Of a stretch of DNA of 35,957 nt, positions 25,828 to 35,382 are shown one piece after another. The position numbers and the translations under genes were made by a program. The stretch's first letter is position 1. Every line of letters starts with the position of its first letter. The stretch comes from JBALVT01 sp045110675 (GTDB lineage: Bacteria > Pseudomonadota > Gammaproteobacteria > Pseudomonadales > Halieaceae). The DNA lies in contig JBGCGJ010000040.1 of assembly GCA_045110675.1 (NCBI GenBank), positions 1 to 35,957 on the forward strand, written 5' to 3'. The notes beneath the pieces were generated by a model. The model searched no databases. It was given only the letters and a program-made list of their open reading frames with translations, and was not told the DNA's origin.

Positions 25828-28386
25828 CTAGAAGATGTACTTCGCTCTCAATCCAAACACTTCTCCTTCATCCTGGAAGCGGGCATGTGAGCCAGCCAGT
25901 ACAGGAACGTCAAAGCTCTGAGTCAAAGCAGCCTCATCGAAGATGTTGCGACCGTAAAGCATCACTTCCCACTGCTCAGCGCGTAGACCGATACGAAGGT
26001 TCACTTTAGTGATGTCATCGATTTCATCGATAGGATCGTTGTCACCTGCCGAGTTGAACTCGGTTCGGTAGTTAACCTCGCCACTTACGAAAAAGTCTCC
26101 GAAACTCACAGGATAATTGTAATCCCATGTGATCGAAGCACTGTAATCAGATGCGTAAAGTGTTGGTTCTCCGGAGAGATCGTTTGAAGTTCCCAGAACA
26201 TTCACAGCTGGGTCAGCCACACCACAGTTTGGATTCGCATCTAACTGAATCGCACTACACGGAGCGTCCGCAAAATCAGTGTACTCTGCATCCAACCAGG
26301 CCACGTTACCGCCCAAGATCAAGTTATCTGTCACCGCCCAGCGACCATCGATTTCAATGCCGGTAATTTCAGAAGCGCCCGCATTAGTTACAGTAAAACC
26401 AATACCTCTAAACACTGCGGTCTGTAAGTTGTCGTACTCCGTGTAAAACGCGGCCCAGTTGAGTGTCATCGCACCGTCTAACAAAGTGTGCTTACCACCG
26501 ATCTCGAATGCATCAACAGATTCATCATCGAATTCAAAATCTGAATTTGGATTGGTCGTATCGTAGCAATCGTTGGCATTTAAGACACCGCTGCCAGGAG
26601 CTGTCTCAACACAGGGAAATGCGCCAAGTGACAAATCGCCGGGCTCGCCGTCATCTGCAGCGGTAAAACCACCACTTTTAAAGCCTTGGGAAAAACTGGC
26701 GTAGATCATGCTGTCTTCGCCAACATCCCATTGAACGTTCACAGATGGAATTAGCTCATCTGTCTTGCGATCATCAGCATAGTTATAGGCGTAGGCATTA
26801 AAGACTGTTGCCTGTACCTGCGCTAGATAGAAGTTGTCACTGGCGTTGTTGATCCCAGTCAAATCGTCTACCAATACTTGATCGCTGACCACTTCCTTGG
26901 TCTCTTCTGTGTAACGCAAACCAAGGGTCACACGCACCGCGTCGGTGAGGTTAAATGTACCTTGAGCAAAAATGGCCCAAGATTCAGAATCAAGATCATA
27001 AAAGTGTCGGCGACCGGCCTGATTGGCTTGATAGGCAAACAATGGGTTCGAAACCAGGGGAAATAGGCTTGTCACACCAATATCCCTAAGTGGGATACCT
27101 GGTAGAGCTGGGCTTACTGCATTGCCCGGGAGATTTCCAAACAAATCACCAAACGATCCGTCCAACATCACCAGTCTATCGATAGAAAGTTCACTTTCGT
27201 CATAGTAAGCGCCCGCAACAAAGTCGAAAAACTCACCACCGGGTGAAGTCAACCGAATTTCCTGGCTGAACTGTTCATAATCCTGGTCGTCATCCCGCGA
27301 AATAAACCGCAACGGCAACCAGTCAACATCAGAACCACTGACAACCGAGTACTCCGAGAAACCCGTGACCGAAGTCAAAGTATATTCTCCTAGCTGGTAA
27401 TCAACGTTCAGTGCAAAGTTCTCTACCTCGGCATCGTCGCCATCGGGGTTTCTGCCCAGAACTACGCCGTCGCTGCCTAAGCCATTGTCCTTAAACGTGG
27501 TGAAGTCATCACCCGCTGAGGCGGCCAAAGCGGGGAAGTTCACATCAACTAGTGCATAGGCTGCACTGGCAAACGCAGAGCGGTTGGGAAACAATGCATC
27601 ACGCTCAGCGCTATCGAGTAACAAATAAGTTGCAGATGGAGCACCGACACGCTCCTCATCCGACTTGCTATACTTGAAGTTGATATCCAAATTGTCTGTC
27701 GGCTGCCATACCGCGGTAATACGAAAGGCGCTTTCTTCAATTTCTGGCTCATCATCGCCGGTAAGCAGGTTTTCCACATAGCCATCTGTTTCGCGGTACT
27801 TAAAGCCAAAGCGCAGCGCAAAGTCCTCTGTTGGAGAACCACTGATATAACCCTCTGTAACCAAGCCATCATTGTCTTCGACCGCAACCGCTATCTCGCC
27901 TTGAATCGCTTCACCGACGTCAGGCGACGCCGTGGTGATGTTGATCGCACCAGCAACCGTGTTACGTCCGAACAACGTGCCCTGGGGACCCCGCAATACT
28001 TCGACCCGTTCCAGGTCCATAAAGGCGTTGCGATACTGTCGTCCGCGCCCCATGTAGATGCCGTCGATATACATGCCAACGGACTGCTCAAAACCCTGGT
28101 TGTTACCGGAGCCGACACCGCGCATGTAAATATTGGTATTTACCGCTGCGTTGGCGATGTGGAGGTTCGGTACATGATCCGCCATAGCCGCCATATTGGC
28201 GATGCCCGCTTCCTGTATTTTTCCGCCCTGCATGGCGGATACCGAAATAGGAACGTCCTGCAAGCTTTCCGCTCGCTTCTGCGCCGTTACAATTACTTCC
28301 TCTAGCATCTGTGCTTGGGAAACCGATGCAGCCGTGGCCAGTGTGATGGCGACAACCAATGGTGCCTTCTTGAATGATACAGGCAT
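25828..28386 (-). CDS. TonB-dependent outer-membrane receptor
   Basis: An 852-residue receptor. The ATG at 28386 is preferred: GAGG lies eight bases upstream and a good signal peptide follows (residues 1-25, ending VSQA). An in-frame GTG at 28422 with its own AGGAG would add 12 residues and cannot be excluded. After the signal comes the TonB-box-like EEVIVTAQKR (29-38), then the plug domain with SLQDVPISVSA and VEVLRGPQGTLFGRNTVAGA, and a 22-strand-type barrel ending with Phe. This subgroup is abundant in marine gammaproteobacteria, and substrates range from siderophores to glycans and lipids. Its neighbours are a GST-like gene and a phospholipase, which do not fix the substrate. Confidence 0.93.
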   Translation of the reverse strand: MPVSFKKAPLVVAITLATAASVSQAQMLEEVIVTAQKRAESLQDVPISVSAMQGGKIQEAGIANMAAMADHVPNLHIANAAVNTNIYMRGVGSGNNQGFEQSVGMYIDGIYMGRGRQYRNAFMDLERVEVLRGPQGTLFGRNTVAGAINITTASPDVGEAIQGEIAVAVEDNDGLVTEGYISGSPTEDFALRFGFKYRETDGYVENLLTGDDEPEIEESAFRITAVWQPTDNLDINFKYSKSDEERVGAPSATYLLLDSAERDALFPNRSAFASAAYALVDVNFPALAASAGDDFTTFKDNGLGSDGVVLGRNPDGDDAEVENFALNVDYQLGEYTLTSVTGFSEYSVVSGSDVDWLPLRFISRDDDQDYEQFSQEIRLTSPGGEFFDFVAGAYYDESELSIDRLVMLDGSFGDLFGNLPGNAVSPALPGIPLRDIGVTSLFPLVSNPLFAYQANQAGRRHFYDLDSESWAIFAQGTFNLTDAVRVTLGLRYTEETKEVVSDQVLVDDLTGINNASDNFYLAQVQATVFNAYAYNYADDRKTDELIPSVNVQWDVGEDSMIYASFSQGFKSGGFTAADDGEPGDLSLGAFPCVETAPGSGVLNANDCYDTTNPNSDFEFDDESVDAFEIGGKHTLLDGAMTLNWAAFYTEYDNLQTAVFRGIGFTVTNAGASEITGIEIDGRWAVTDNLILGGNVAWLDAEYTDFADAPCSAIQLDANPNCGVADPAVNVLGTSNDLSGEPTLYASDYSASITWDYNYPVSFGDFFVSGEVNYRTEFNSAGDNDPIDEIDDITKVNLRIGLRAEQWEVMLYGRNIFDEAALTQSFDVPVLAGSHARFQDEGEVFGLRAKYIF

Positions 28387-28512
28387 GAATGTTCCTCTTT
28401 GTCTCGTTTTTATAAGTTTCACAGTGCTCTCCTGGAGGGACGGGACACTGCGATCAGTCTAATAGTAAAAGATATTGTGATGGGTAGCTATGGGCGGAGC
28501 ACCCTGATTTGG

Positions 28513-28525
28513 TAAGTTTTACTTA
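28513..28525. promoter_or_regulatory. Palindrome upstream of the TonB-dependent receptor gene
   Basis: TAAGT-TTT-ACTTA forms a 13-base palindrome about 130 bases before the receptor start, in the 258-base AT-rich spacer separating the phospholipase and receptor genes. It may be an operator. It does not match the Fur consensus that I know, and no promoter hexamers were assigned with confidence. Confidence 0.35.
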
Positions 28526-28602
28526 AAATAACATCTGGATTCAGAGAAAAATCCCTAGGAGTATCAAGTCCTGTATTTCCCCCGGCGTTCTAGCGCTGGA
28601 AA

Positions 28603-28626
28603 TCTCGGCCAAATAGGAAGCCGAGA
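28603..28626 (-). terminator. Possible terminator hairpin after the phospholipase gene
   Basis: Seven-base perfect arms TCTCGGC and GCCGAGA with a ten-base loop lie about 20 bases beyond the phospholipase stop. No strong T tract follows on the minus strand, so this is a weak or rho-dependent candidate only. Confidence 0.4.
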
Positions 28627-28644
28627 CTTACAAAAACACCAACG

Positions 28645-30297
28645 TCAAGCGGCCCGTCGAGCGGGCTTGCCTGAATCCTTTGTCTTCGCAGAGCTTCCCG
28701 AAGGTGATTTCTTGGCGGTCGTAGCTCTTTTGCGCTTGCTGGTTTTTTTCTCAACGGTTTTTGCCTGAACCTGCTTGCGAGCCGCCGCGCGGTCGGCTTT
28801 GGTTGGCTGGGGTCTACGGCGAGACGCCCTGGGTCTCAGAACAGACTCATCGGAGCGCAAATCACCGGTTTCAATGCGCTGCAGAATTTCCTCCATTGTC
28901 CGGCTGATTTTAGTACAGGTGCGTATAGTCTCGATGTTGGGATAGCAGGAGTGCTCACCCCCTTGCATCAATTCCATCAATTCTTTTTCAGTCAAGTGAG
29001 ACAATATTTTCGTTGGGTTATACCAGCGGAAACTCGGAATAATATTGATATCTCCACTGTAATCCTGATCTATGAGACCGTGTATGCCATTGAGCAACAG
29101 GTTCAACCTGGGCCACTGCTCTCCGTTTTTCTGAACCATACCTTTGTAAAAATTCAGAACTTCCCGGCCGACACCGATACCCAAGCTACCCAGGGCTGAG
29201 GCGAGTTTTCCCGGTTCACGACCGTTTCTTAAAAAGGGAGTGGCTATAGGGTTAACCATACTCACAATATAGTGGTTCGTCCCGTAGAGCCGCGATAAAC
29301 GCTTGGCGGGTAAGTCATCGGCAATCGATCCGTCGACCCATTTGCGAGTCGGCAGATAGGGCTGCGATTCACCATGAACATTTTTGGCCATTAACATAAC
29401 CGGTGGAAACACCCCCGGCACAGCGCAGGAAGCCATAACAGCAGATCGAATGAAAAGGTTGGGAGAGGTAATGGCGTTTAACAATCGGGAACGTTGGTGG
29501 GGTTCAGCTGGTGCTACGGTAATACTGACTTGTCGCCCGGTTTTTTCATAGGCTTCCTGAAATGTCATGTCCGGTATCAAGCGCGCAATGATATTCTCGA
29601 GATCTGAAACATCAATTTGCGGATTGGCATCGAAAAACATCCGTGAGAAAACATTGGCTTCCCGCTCTGCTTCAAAATGGACGTTCGAGGGCTCGTAGAA
29701 GTGACGCAGTTCGTCGTCCGTATGAGTACCTACCACCCCAGCCACCAGGGAGCCCGCGCTGGAGCCGGAAATAACCCTAGGCAGCAAACCCTGATCCAAC
29801 AGAGTTTTCACCACACCCAGATGATAAAACCCCAGGACACCACCTCCGCTTAGCATCAATGCGGAACGGCCAAAGCAGATGTTCGCTCGGTAGAAAAACT
29901 CAGTCCGCTCCTGCAGGCTAATTTCTTTGGAATCGAGATCGGCGAGGAATCGAAGTGAATCATCGATCTCGTCGATATACTGCTCGATAAGGTGCTTCGT
30001 ACCAAACTGGGCTCGACGATAGAGACTACTGCGTCCCATTCCCGCCATATTGCCATGTATGCCTTCATTTAGCGTGAACATCAAACCTTGATAGTCGTGA
30101 CGTGAGCGCAAGCTCCGCAAGCGGTCCAGACGCAAACGTATCTGCGCGTAGTCGTATTGGCTGGTGTGATCGACCTGGCGCCAGCGTTTGCTGCCAGACA
30201 ACTCGTCGTGGGCAATGGCAGACTCGCTCCATTCCTCGTAGGAATGAGATTTGTCCATCTTCGTTTGCAGCTTCCTGAGAGTTCTAGCGTTTTTCAC
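28645..30297 (-). CDS. Patatin-like phospholipase (DUF3336) with basic C-terminal tail
   Basis: A 550-residue protein starting at GTG with AGAGG upstream. The N-terminal DUF3336 region (about 1-140) is followed by the patatin domain: oxyanion loop SGGGVLGFYHLG (150-161), nucleophile Ser180 in GSSAG, and Asp322 in WVDGS completing the Ser-Asp dyad. The core matches Pseudomonas-type DUF3336 patatins and fungal TGL-type lipases. The expected activity is acyl hydrolysis of phospholipid or triacylglycerol. The last ~63 residues (488-550) are unlike the enzyme core: 23 Lys/Arg against three acidic residues, rich in Ala, Ser and Pro, probably disordered. The tail could bind anionic membrane or nucleic acid, or be a linker to storage granules. 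Confidence 0.9.
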   Translation of the reverse strand: MKNARTLRKLQTKMDKSHSYEEWSESAIAHDELSGSKRWRQVDHTSQYDYAQIRLRLDRLRSLRSRHDYQGLMFTLNEGIHGNMAGMGRSSLYRRAQFGTKHLIEQYIDEIDDSLRFLADLDSKEISLQERTEFFYRANICFGRSALMLSGGGVLGFYHLGVVKTLLDQGLLPRVISGSSAGSLVAGVVGTHTDDELRHFYEPSNVHFEAEREANVFSRMFFDANPQIDVSDLENIIARLIPDMTFQEAYEKTGRQVSITVAPAEPHQRSRLLNAITSPNLFIRSAVMASCAVPGVFPPVMLMAKNVHGESQPYLPTRKWVDGSIADDLPAKRLSRLYGTNHYIVSMVNPIATPFLRNGREPGKLASALGSLGIGVGREVLNFYKGMVQKNGEQWPRLNLLLNGIHGLIDQDYSGDINIIPSFRWYNPTKILSHLTEKELMELMQGGEHSCYPNIETIRTCTKISRTMEEILQRIETGDLRSDESVLRPRASRRRPQPTKADRAAARKQVQAKTVEKKTSKRKRATTAKKSPSGSSAKTKDSGKPARRAA

Positions 30298-30506
30298 CGG
30301 GTACCTCTTTTGCGAATTTCTGGCATAAGTCTAATTTTTAACCTAAGTACAAGGATAAATCATGTAAGTCGCCACTCCCAGCTCTTTGTTATCACTGTAA
30401 ACATGTTTTTGCGCCGACGCTCAGAGCCAATCTAAGTAATCTCCGTGCGGATTTACATTGTTAAAGGATGCGCGCAAGGGGTAAAGACCCTAGAATACTT
30501 TGGCCC

Positions 30507-30524
30507 CAGCGCCGCGTAGCGCTG
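30507..30524 (+). other. Small hairpin upstream of the RND adaptor gene
   Basis: CAGCGC and GCGCTG form perfect six-base arms around a six-base loop, about 45 bases before the likely start of the adaptor gene. The surrounding 272-base spacer (30298-30569) also holds the divergent phospholipase promoter. No regulator site was recognised, and the hairpin may be incidental. Confidence 0.3.
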
Positions 30525-30569
30525 TGTTCATGCGGCTTTCAAACAATAAACAAAACCGAGGCTTGTTTT

Positions 30570-31637
30570 TTGCGTGCTTATCTGAGTGTCATCGTTTTAC
30601 TGACTGTCGTTTTTGGCGCAATCGGTGCCGTGTTGTTTGTAAAATACTCCGATTTTGCCGGGCAGGATTATGCGCCGCCACTGGTCACCGTCGGCGCTGC
30701 GACGGCCAGGATAGAAATCCGACAATCCGAGTTAGAGGCTGTAGGCACCATCAAAGCTGCACGTGGTGTAGAGCTCAGTACCGAGGAAAGCGGCGAAATC
30801 ATAGCGATAGATTTCGCATCAGGCAGCGACGTAACAGCCGGTGATCTTTTAATCACAATAAACGACAAGGTCGAACAGGCCAGTCGGGAACGACAGATCG
30901 CTAATCTGAAGCTGGCGCGTGTGCTCTACGACAGAGACAAGCGACTGCTGCGACAGAAATCCATTCCGGAATCTCAGTACGATCGATCCAAAGCCGATCT
31001 GGAAAGTGCCATCGCTCAGCTAGCTGAAATTGAAGCTAGAATCGAGAACAAACGCATTAGTGCGCCCTTCTCCGGAACCACCGGAATAATCAAAGTGAAA
31101 GTGGGCGATTATATCGAGCCAGGAACAGCTATAACGACGTTGCAGGATTTGTCTGAACTGGAAGTGGATTTCACTCTCCCGGCCAGGCACTACCCCAAAC
31201 TGCAACAAGGGCAGAAAATAAAAGTTCACGTGGGTGCCTTTCCCGATAAGAGCTTCCAGGCAACACTCCAGGCGATCGACTCCAGTGTTGATGCGAACAC
31301 CCGAAACCTGCTGTTACGAGCCACTCTGGATAGCAGCAAGGGTTTGCTGCCGGGGATGTTTGCCAGGCTGACCGTGAATTTAGGGCAACCCCAGTCAGTG
31401 GTGACGGTTCCGGATACGGCGATTACTTATTCACTCCACGGCAACATGATCTATGTGGTTGATCAGACCAAAGATGGAATGAAGGTGACTTCGAGGGTTG
31501 TTGAAACCGGCGAGTCTATCGGCGGGCGCACCGCAGTATTGTCCGGCCTGGATTCAGGAGAAAGAGTGGTTTCTGCAGGACAAAATAAAATCATCCGGGG
31601 CGCGGACATTGCCATCGACCCGTCGGTCAGATTCTGA
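30570..31637 (+). CDS. RND efflux periplasmic adaptor (membrane fusion protein)
   Basis: A 355-residue HlyD/AcrA-type adaptor. The TTG at 30570 is chosen because GAGG lies eight to nine bases upstream and the first residues then form a normal N-terminal membrane anchor (about 4-25). A longer frame from ATG 30468 would place 34 unlikely residues in front and has poor ribosome-site spacing. The lipoyl-like halves lie at about 67-98 and 160-190, separated by a helical hairpin (about 99-160). Beta-barrel (LEVDFTLPARHYPKL) and membrane-proximal domains follow. It links the inner-membrane pump to an outer-membrane channel. The pump gene follows by two bases; no TolC-type channel is encoded here. 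Confidence 0.87.
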   Translation: MRAYLSVIVLLTVVFGAIGAVLFVKYSDFAGQDYAPPLVTVGAATARIEIRQSELEAVGTIKAARGVELSTEESGEIIAIDFASGSDVTAGDLLITINDKVEQASRERQIANLKLARVLYDRDKRLLRQKSIPESQYDRSKADLESAIAQLAEIEARIENKRISAPFSGTTGIIKVKVGDYIEPGTAITTLQDLSELEVDFTLPARHYPKLQQGQKIKVHVGAFPDKSFQATLQAIDSSVDANTRNLLLRATLDSSKGLLPGMFARLTVNLGQPQSVVTVPDTAITYSLHGNMIYVVDQTKDGMKVTSRVVETGESIGGRTAVLSGLDSGERVVSAGQNKIIRGADIAIDPSVRF

Positions 31638-31639
31638 AT

Positions 31640-34600
31640 ATGAAATTTACTGATCTATTCATCAATCGTCCGGTGCTGGCGATTGTTCTATGCGCTTTCA
31701 TTGTTTTGCTGGGTGCGCAAGCCGCCACGCAGTTAGCGGTGCGACATTTCCCGGAACTTGAACGGAGCGTTATTTCTGTTAACACCGTATACCCCGGCGC
31801 CAGCGCAAGAACCATCAAGGGTTTCGTCACCACGCCGCTGCAGAACAGAATTGCCGGCGCGCGCGGAATAGATTACATGACCTCTACCAGCGACCCCAGC
31901 AGCTCCTCCATTCAGGTACACGTTCGACTGGGTGAAGACAGTTCCGCCGTCTTGTCAGAGGTCATCGCGAAAGTGAACGAAGCCAGGTCGGAATTACCAC
32001 GAGATGTGGAAGACCCTGTGATATCCACCGCCGCCGGCGGCGATGCTCTGATCTATCTGGCCTTTATCAGCGAGCAAATGAGCATCGCTCAGGTCAGCGA
32101 TTATTTGATCAGAAATGTGCAACCAGAAATTGCCACCCTGCCGGGCGTAGGTCAGGCGGAGCTTGAGGGAGGACGCTACCAGGCGATGCGGATCTGGCTG
32201 GACCCGGTTCGCATGGCGGCATTTGGGGTCACGGCCACCGACATAAACGCTGCTATATCCCGAGAGAATTACATTTCTGCAGCGGGAACGACCGAGGGAG
32301 ATCTAACGCGCACAACGGTGGATGCGCACACGGACATACAAACACCTGAAGCATTTGCAGCGATGATCGTCAGACAAGACGAAAATATGCGGGTGTTACT
32401 GGGCGATGTCGCCGACGTGGAAATGTCTATCGAGCACTCCCAGTTCTCCTCCTTTTCCAGTGGCAGAGACGCGGTCTTTATCGCAATCAGCCCGACACCC
32501 GACGCCAATCCGCTGGAGGTATCGAAAGCAGTGCTGGCCATGATGCCGCGCATCGAACAATCACTACCTGCTGATATGGAACTGATTCTCGATTGGGATG
32601 GGGCAGCACCTATCAACGCCGCATTGTCGGAGGTGGCTATCACGCTGCTCGAAGCGGCACTGATTGTGGTGCTGGTTATTTATTTATTCTTGGGTTCATT
32701 GCGCGTAGTGATCATTCCCTTGATCGCGATTCCCATGTCACTGATAGGTGTGTTGTTTCTCATTCAATTGATGGGTTTTTCGATCAACTTGCTCACTCTG
32801 CTGGCCATGGTAATCGCCATCGGGCTGGTAGTAGACGATGCCATCGTGGTCGTAGAAAACATTCATCGCCACATCGAACAGGGGGCCTCCCCCAAAGATG
32901 CTGCGCTCACTGGCGCCAGGCAAGTTGCACTGCCTGTCATCGCTATGACACTGACGCTAGCTGCGGTTTACACCCCGATTGCCTTCATGGGCGGGCTTAC
33001 GGGAACACTATTTAGCGAGTTTGCACTGAGTCTCGCCGGAGCAGTCATCGTCTCGGGGATCGTCGCTCTTACCTTAAGTCCCATGATGTGTTCACGAGTG
33101 TTGAAAAAACACCAGGACCAGGGCAGGTTTGCCGATTGCTTGGATCAGCTATTCCAGGTCCTCACCAACCACTATCAGAAATTTCTCTCTGCATGTCTTG
33201 CCAACCGCGGAGCTATTTTGCTTTTGAGCGGGACTATTATCGTCAGCCTCCCGGTGTTGTTCAGTATTAGCCAACAGGAGCTTGCACCAGAAGAAGACGA
33301 CGGCTACGTTTACGTCGTTGGAAATCCACCCAGCTACGCCAACTTACAATACATTAATGCCTTTCTCGATCAGATGGTCGACACCTGGAAAGCCGTACCC
33401 GAGGTCACGATGTCCTGGCAGGTTAGCTCGCCAACTTTCAATTTCGGTGGCCTAACTTTGACTGATTGGGATGAACGCGACCGATCAGCCCAGGAGATAA
33501 CGCAAGAGTTGCAGCAGAAATTTGGTGAAATAGCGGGAATGGAATTGTTTATTTTCGGAGACCCTCCCCTGCCGGGATCGGACGCCGGCCTTCCGGTGAG
33601 TTTTGTCGTAGCATCCACGGCTCCCTACGAAGAGGTGCTGAATGTTAGCGAGACCTTAGTCGATGCAGCGAGGGATTCAGGGTTGTTCGCCTATGTCACA
33701 CAAACACTGGAATTCACCCGTCCTGAGCTCGGAGTCAATATCGACAGGGAGCGAGCAGCACGTCTTGGAATCTCCATGCAGGATATTGGTGAAACCTTAG
33801 CGGTGATGCTAGGGGAGGCTGAAATCAATCGGTTTGCAATGGAGGGGCGCAGTTACAAAGTCATTCCCCAAGCCGCACAGGGTTTTCGGCTGAACGCTCG
33901 TGAGCTGGAGAAATATTACCTGCGCACCGCCAGCGGCGAATTAGTTCCTATGTCGGCAGTCATTACTTTGGAGGAATCGGTCCAACCCAACTCGCTGACT
34001 CAATACCAGCAATTGAATAGCACAACCATTCAAGCCATGATGATGCCACCCAATAGTTTAGGAACGGGATTGGAATTTTTACGCAATACGCTGCAACAGA
34101 TCGCACCGCCGGGTTTTCGCGATGGCTACACAGAGGGCTCGAGGCGGTTTGTTCAGGAATCTGCTTCATTTCCCGTTTTATTTAGCGTTTCGATGCTCAT
34201 TATTTTTCTGGTCTTGGCGGCGCAATTCAATAGCTTCCGCGATCCGCTGATTGTCTTGGTTACAGTTCCATTGTCGATATTCGGAGCCATCATTCCTATC
34301 GCTACCGGTGTCGTCAGCTTGAACATCTATACTCAGGTGGGGCTGCTCACGTTGATAGGATTGATCAGCAAACACGGCATTCTCATCGTCGACTTCGCCA
34401 ACCAGTTGGTGGCCAAGGGCTTAAACAGGCAGGCTGCCGTTCTTGAGGCAGCTGCTCTTCGCTTGCGGCCCATTCTAATGACAACTTTCGCCACTGTCTT
34501 GGGAGTACTCCCTCTGGTATTCGCTTCGGGGGCCGGAGCAAACAGCCGGTTTGGGATTGGGCTGATGATTGCAGCGGGCATGCTGGTGGGAACGCTATTT

Positions 34601-34702
34601 ACACTGTTTATTGTTCCGGTATTTTACCTGCTTTGGAGAGAGGATAAGCGCCGGGAAAGCGAGTCGCCGCTAGCTGAAGAAATGAGTTCACCCATAGCTT
34701 AG
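31640..34702 (+). CDS. RND efflux transporter (HAE1 family)
   Basis: A 1020-residue AcrB/MexB-type proton-driven exporter, of normal family length. It opens with FINRPVLAIVL and has the paired proton-relay aspartates Asp399-Asp400 in GLVVDDAIVVVENIHRH on TM4. The partner Lys lies in GLISKHGILIVDFAN on TM10, matching AcrB Lys940. Two large periplasmic loops lie between TM1/2 and TM7/8. It starts two bases after the adaptor stop with a weak ribosome site, consistent with translational coupling. Substrates (drugs, bile-type detergents, lipids) cannot be told from sequence. There is no adjacent regulator. Confidence 0.95.
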   Translation: MKFTDLFINRPVLAIVLCAFIVLLGAQAATQLAVRHFPELERSVISVNTVYPGASARTIKGFVTTPLQNRIAGARGIDYMTSTSDPSSSSIQVHVRLGEDSSAVLSEVIAKVNEARSELPRDVEDPVISTAAGGDALIYLAFISEQMSIAQVSDYLIRNVQPEIATLPGVGQAELEGGRYQAMRIWLDPVRMAAFGVTATDINAAISRENYISAAGTTEGDLTRTTVDAHTDIQTPEAFAAMIVRQDENMRVLLGDVADVEMSIEHSQFSSFSSGRDAVFIAISPTPDANPLEVSKAVLAMMPRIEQSLPADMELILDWDGAAPINAALSEVAITLLEAALIVVLVIYLFLGSLRVVIIPLIAIPMSLIGVLFLIQLMGFSINLLTLLAMVIAIGLVVDDAIVVVENIHRHIEQGASPKDAALTGARQVALPVIAMTLTLAAVYTPIAFMGGLTGTLFSEFALSLAGAVIVSGIVALTLSPMMCSRVLKKHQDQGRFADCLDQLFQVLTNHYQKFLSACLANRGAILLLSGTIIVSLPVLFSISQQELAPEEDDGYVYVVGNPPSYANLQYINAFLDQMVDTWKAVPEVTMSWQVSSPTFNFGGLTLTDWDERDRSAQEITQELQQKFGEIAGMELFIFGDPPLPGSDAGLPVSFVVASTAPYEEVLNVSETLVDAARDSGLFAYVTQTLEFTRPELGVNIDRERAARLGISMQDIGETLAVMLGEAEINRFAMEGRSYKVIPQAAQGFRLNARELEKYYLRTASGELVPMSAVITLEESVQPNSLTQYQQLNSTTIQAMMMPPNSLGTGLEFLRNTLQQIAPPGFRDGYTEGSRRFVQESASFPVLFSVSMLIIFLVLAAQFNSFRDPLIVLVTVPLSIFGAIIPIATGVVSLNIYTQVGLLTLIGLISKHGILIVDFANQLVAKGLNRQAAVLEAAALRLRPILMTTFATVLGVLPLVFASGAGANSRFGIGLMIAAGMLVGTLFTLFIVPVFYLLWREDKRRESESPLAEEMSSPIA

Positions 34703-34736
34703 CCGCAGCAGAAACCGCGGCGCCAATCCAGCAGTG

Positions 34737-35060
34737 CTAAGGTTGCTCGGCATTATTTTGGAAGTTAACACCTGACTTTTGCAGCGCCGTAACGATACCC
34801 AAGGCATTCTGATTGCCCTTGCTTGCCAAATCCGCCGTACCGCTGGCAATCGCTTTAAATTGCGCTTGAACTCGCTCGGATTCAACCAGGGCCTCAGCTT
34901 GATTTTGAATGGCCAGCTCCATTGCCTGCCGCTCACGCCACAGCTGCGAGGATTGAAAGGCGACCATTACGAACAGGGTAACGATGGCTAAGGTCACGGG
35001 CAGTGCGAAGCCATTACCGGGGTTTCCGACTGCTTGAGATTGCGCACTAGTCTCGCTCAC
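34737..35060 (-). CDS. Small one-TM coiled-coil protein, function unknown
   Basis: A 107-residue protein I do not recognise. One hydrophobic segment (about 19-40, FALPVTLAIVTLFVMVAFQS) is followed by a charged, Ala/Gln/Glu-rich helix (about 42-72) likely to form a coiled coil, then a Gly/Asn/Gln-rich tail. The start overlaps the stop of the preceding gene by four bases (ATGA), so translation is coupled. It is the last gene of a three-gene unit headed by a PEP-CTERM protein. The two small proteins share an architecture (short N-terminus, TM, coiled coil, flexible tail) and may form a membrane heterocomplex. Real coding status is supported by the overlap and coherent composition. Confidence 0.7.
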   Translation of the reverse strand: MSETSAQSQAVGNPGNGFALPVTLAIVTLFVMVAFQSSQLWRERQAMELAIQNQAEALVESERVQAQFKAIASGTADLASKGNQNALGIVTALQKSGVNFQNNAEQP

Positions 35061-35371
35061 TGGCTGTCTCCTTGTGTAGGAGCTACCGGAGCTGCGGGAG
35101 GCTGCTGCGGATTGTCCTTAATCGTCACACCATTTCCGAGCAGCAGTGATCGCAAATCCTCATCCTGCTGATTAACCGCTGTCTGGGCAATGAGCTGAAT
35201 CATCTGATTGTTCAGCTGATTAATCTGCACACCAGCGTTGATCTTCTGCTGCCGCTCCGTTGCCTCCTGCTGCAATTCGCGATTGCCGCCAAACAACACA
35301 ATGTTGGCTAACACCAGCGCCAGAGCGCAAACGCTCAGCAGCGTGAGCGACCAGTACAAGCTCTTATTCAT
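35057..35371 (-). CDS. Small one-TM coiled-coil protein, function unknown
   Basis: A 104-residue protein I do not recognise. An N-terminal membrane segment (about 6-28, YWSLTLLSVCALALVLANIV) is followed by a Gln-rich heptad-like helix (about 32-65, ELQQEATERQQKINAGVQIN) and a Pro/Ala/Gln tail (about 88-104). It lies 11 bases after the PEP-CTERM gene and overlaps the next small gene by four bases. The arrangement suggests both products work with the surface protein or with a membrane machine linked to it, but nothing in the sequence names a function. Confidence 0.72.
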   Translation of the reverse strand: MNKSLYWSLTLLSVCALALVLANIVLFGGNRELQQEATERQQKINAGVQINQLNNQMIQLIAQTAVNQQDEDLRSLLLGNGVTIKDNPQQPPAAPVAPTQGDSQ

Positions 35372-35382
35372 ATTTCTGATAC

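Noticed and set aside
30468..30569. 34-residue N-terminal extension of the RND adaptor from ATG 30468
   Set aside because: The extension is hydrophilic and Cys/Arg-rich in front of a normal membrane anchor; the TTG at 30570 has a better ribosome site.
34702..34721. Hairpin GCCGC/GCGGC after the RND pump gene
   Set aside because: Short five-base stem without a T tract; not good enough to call a terminator.
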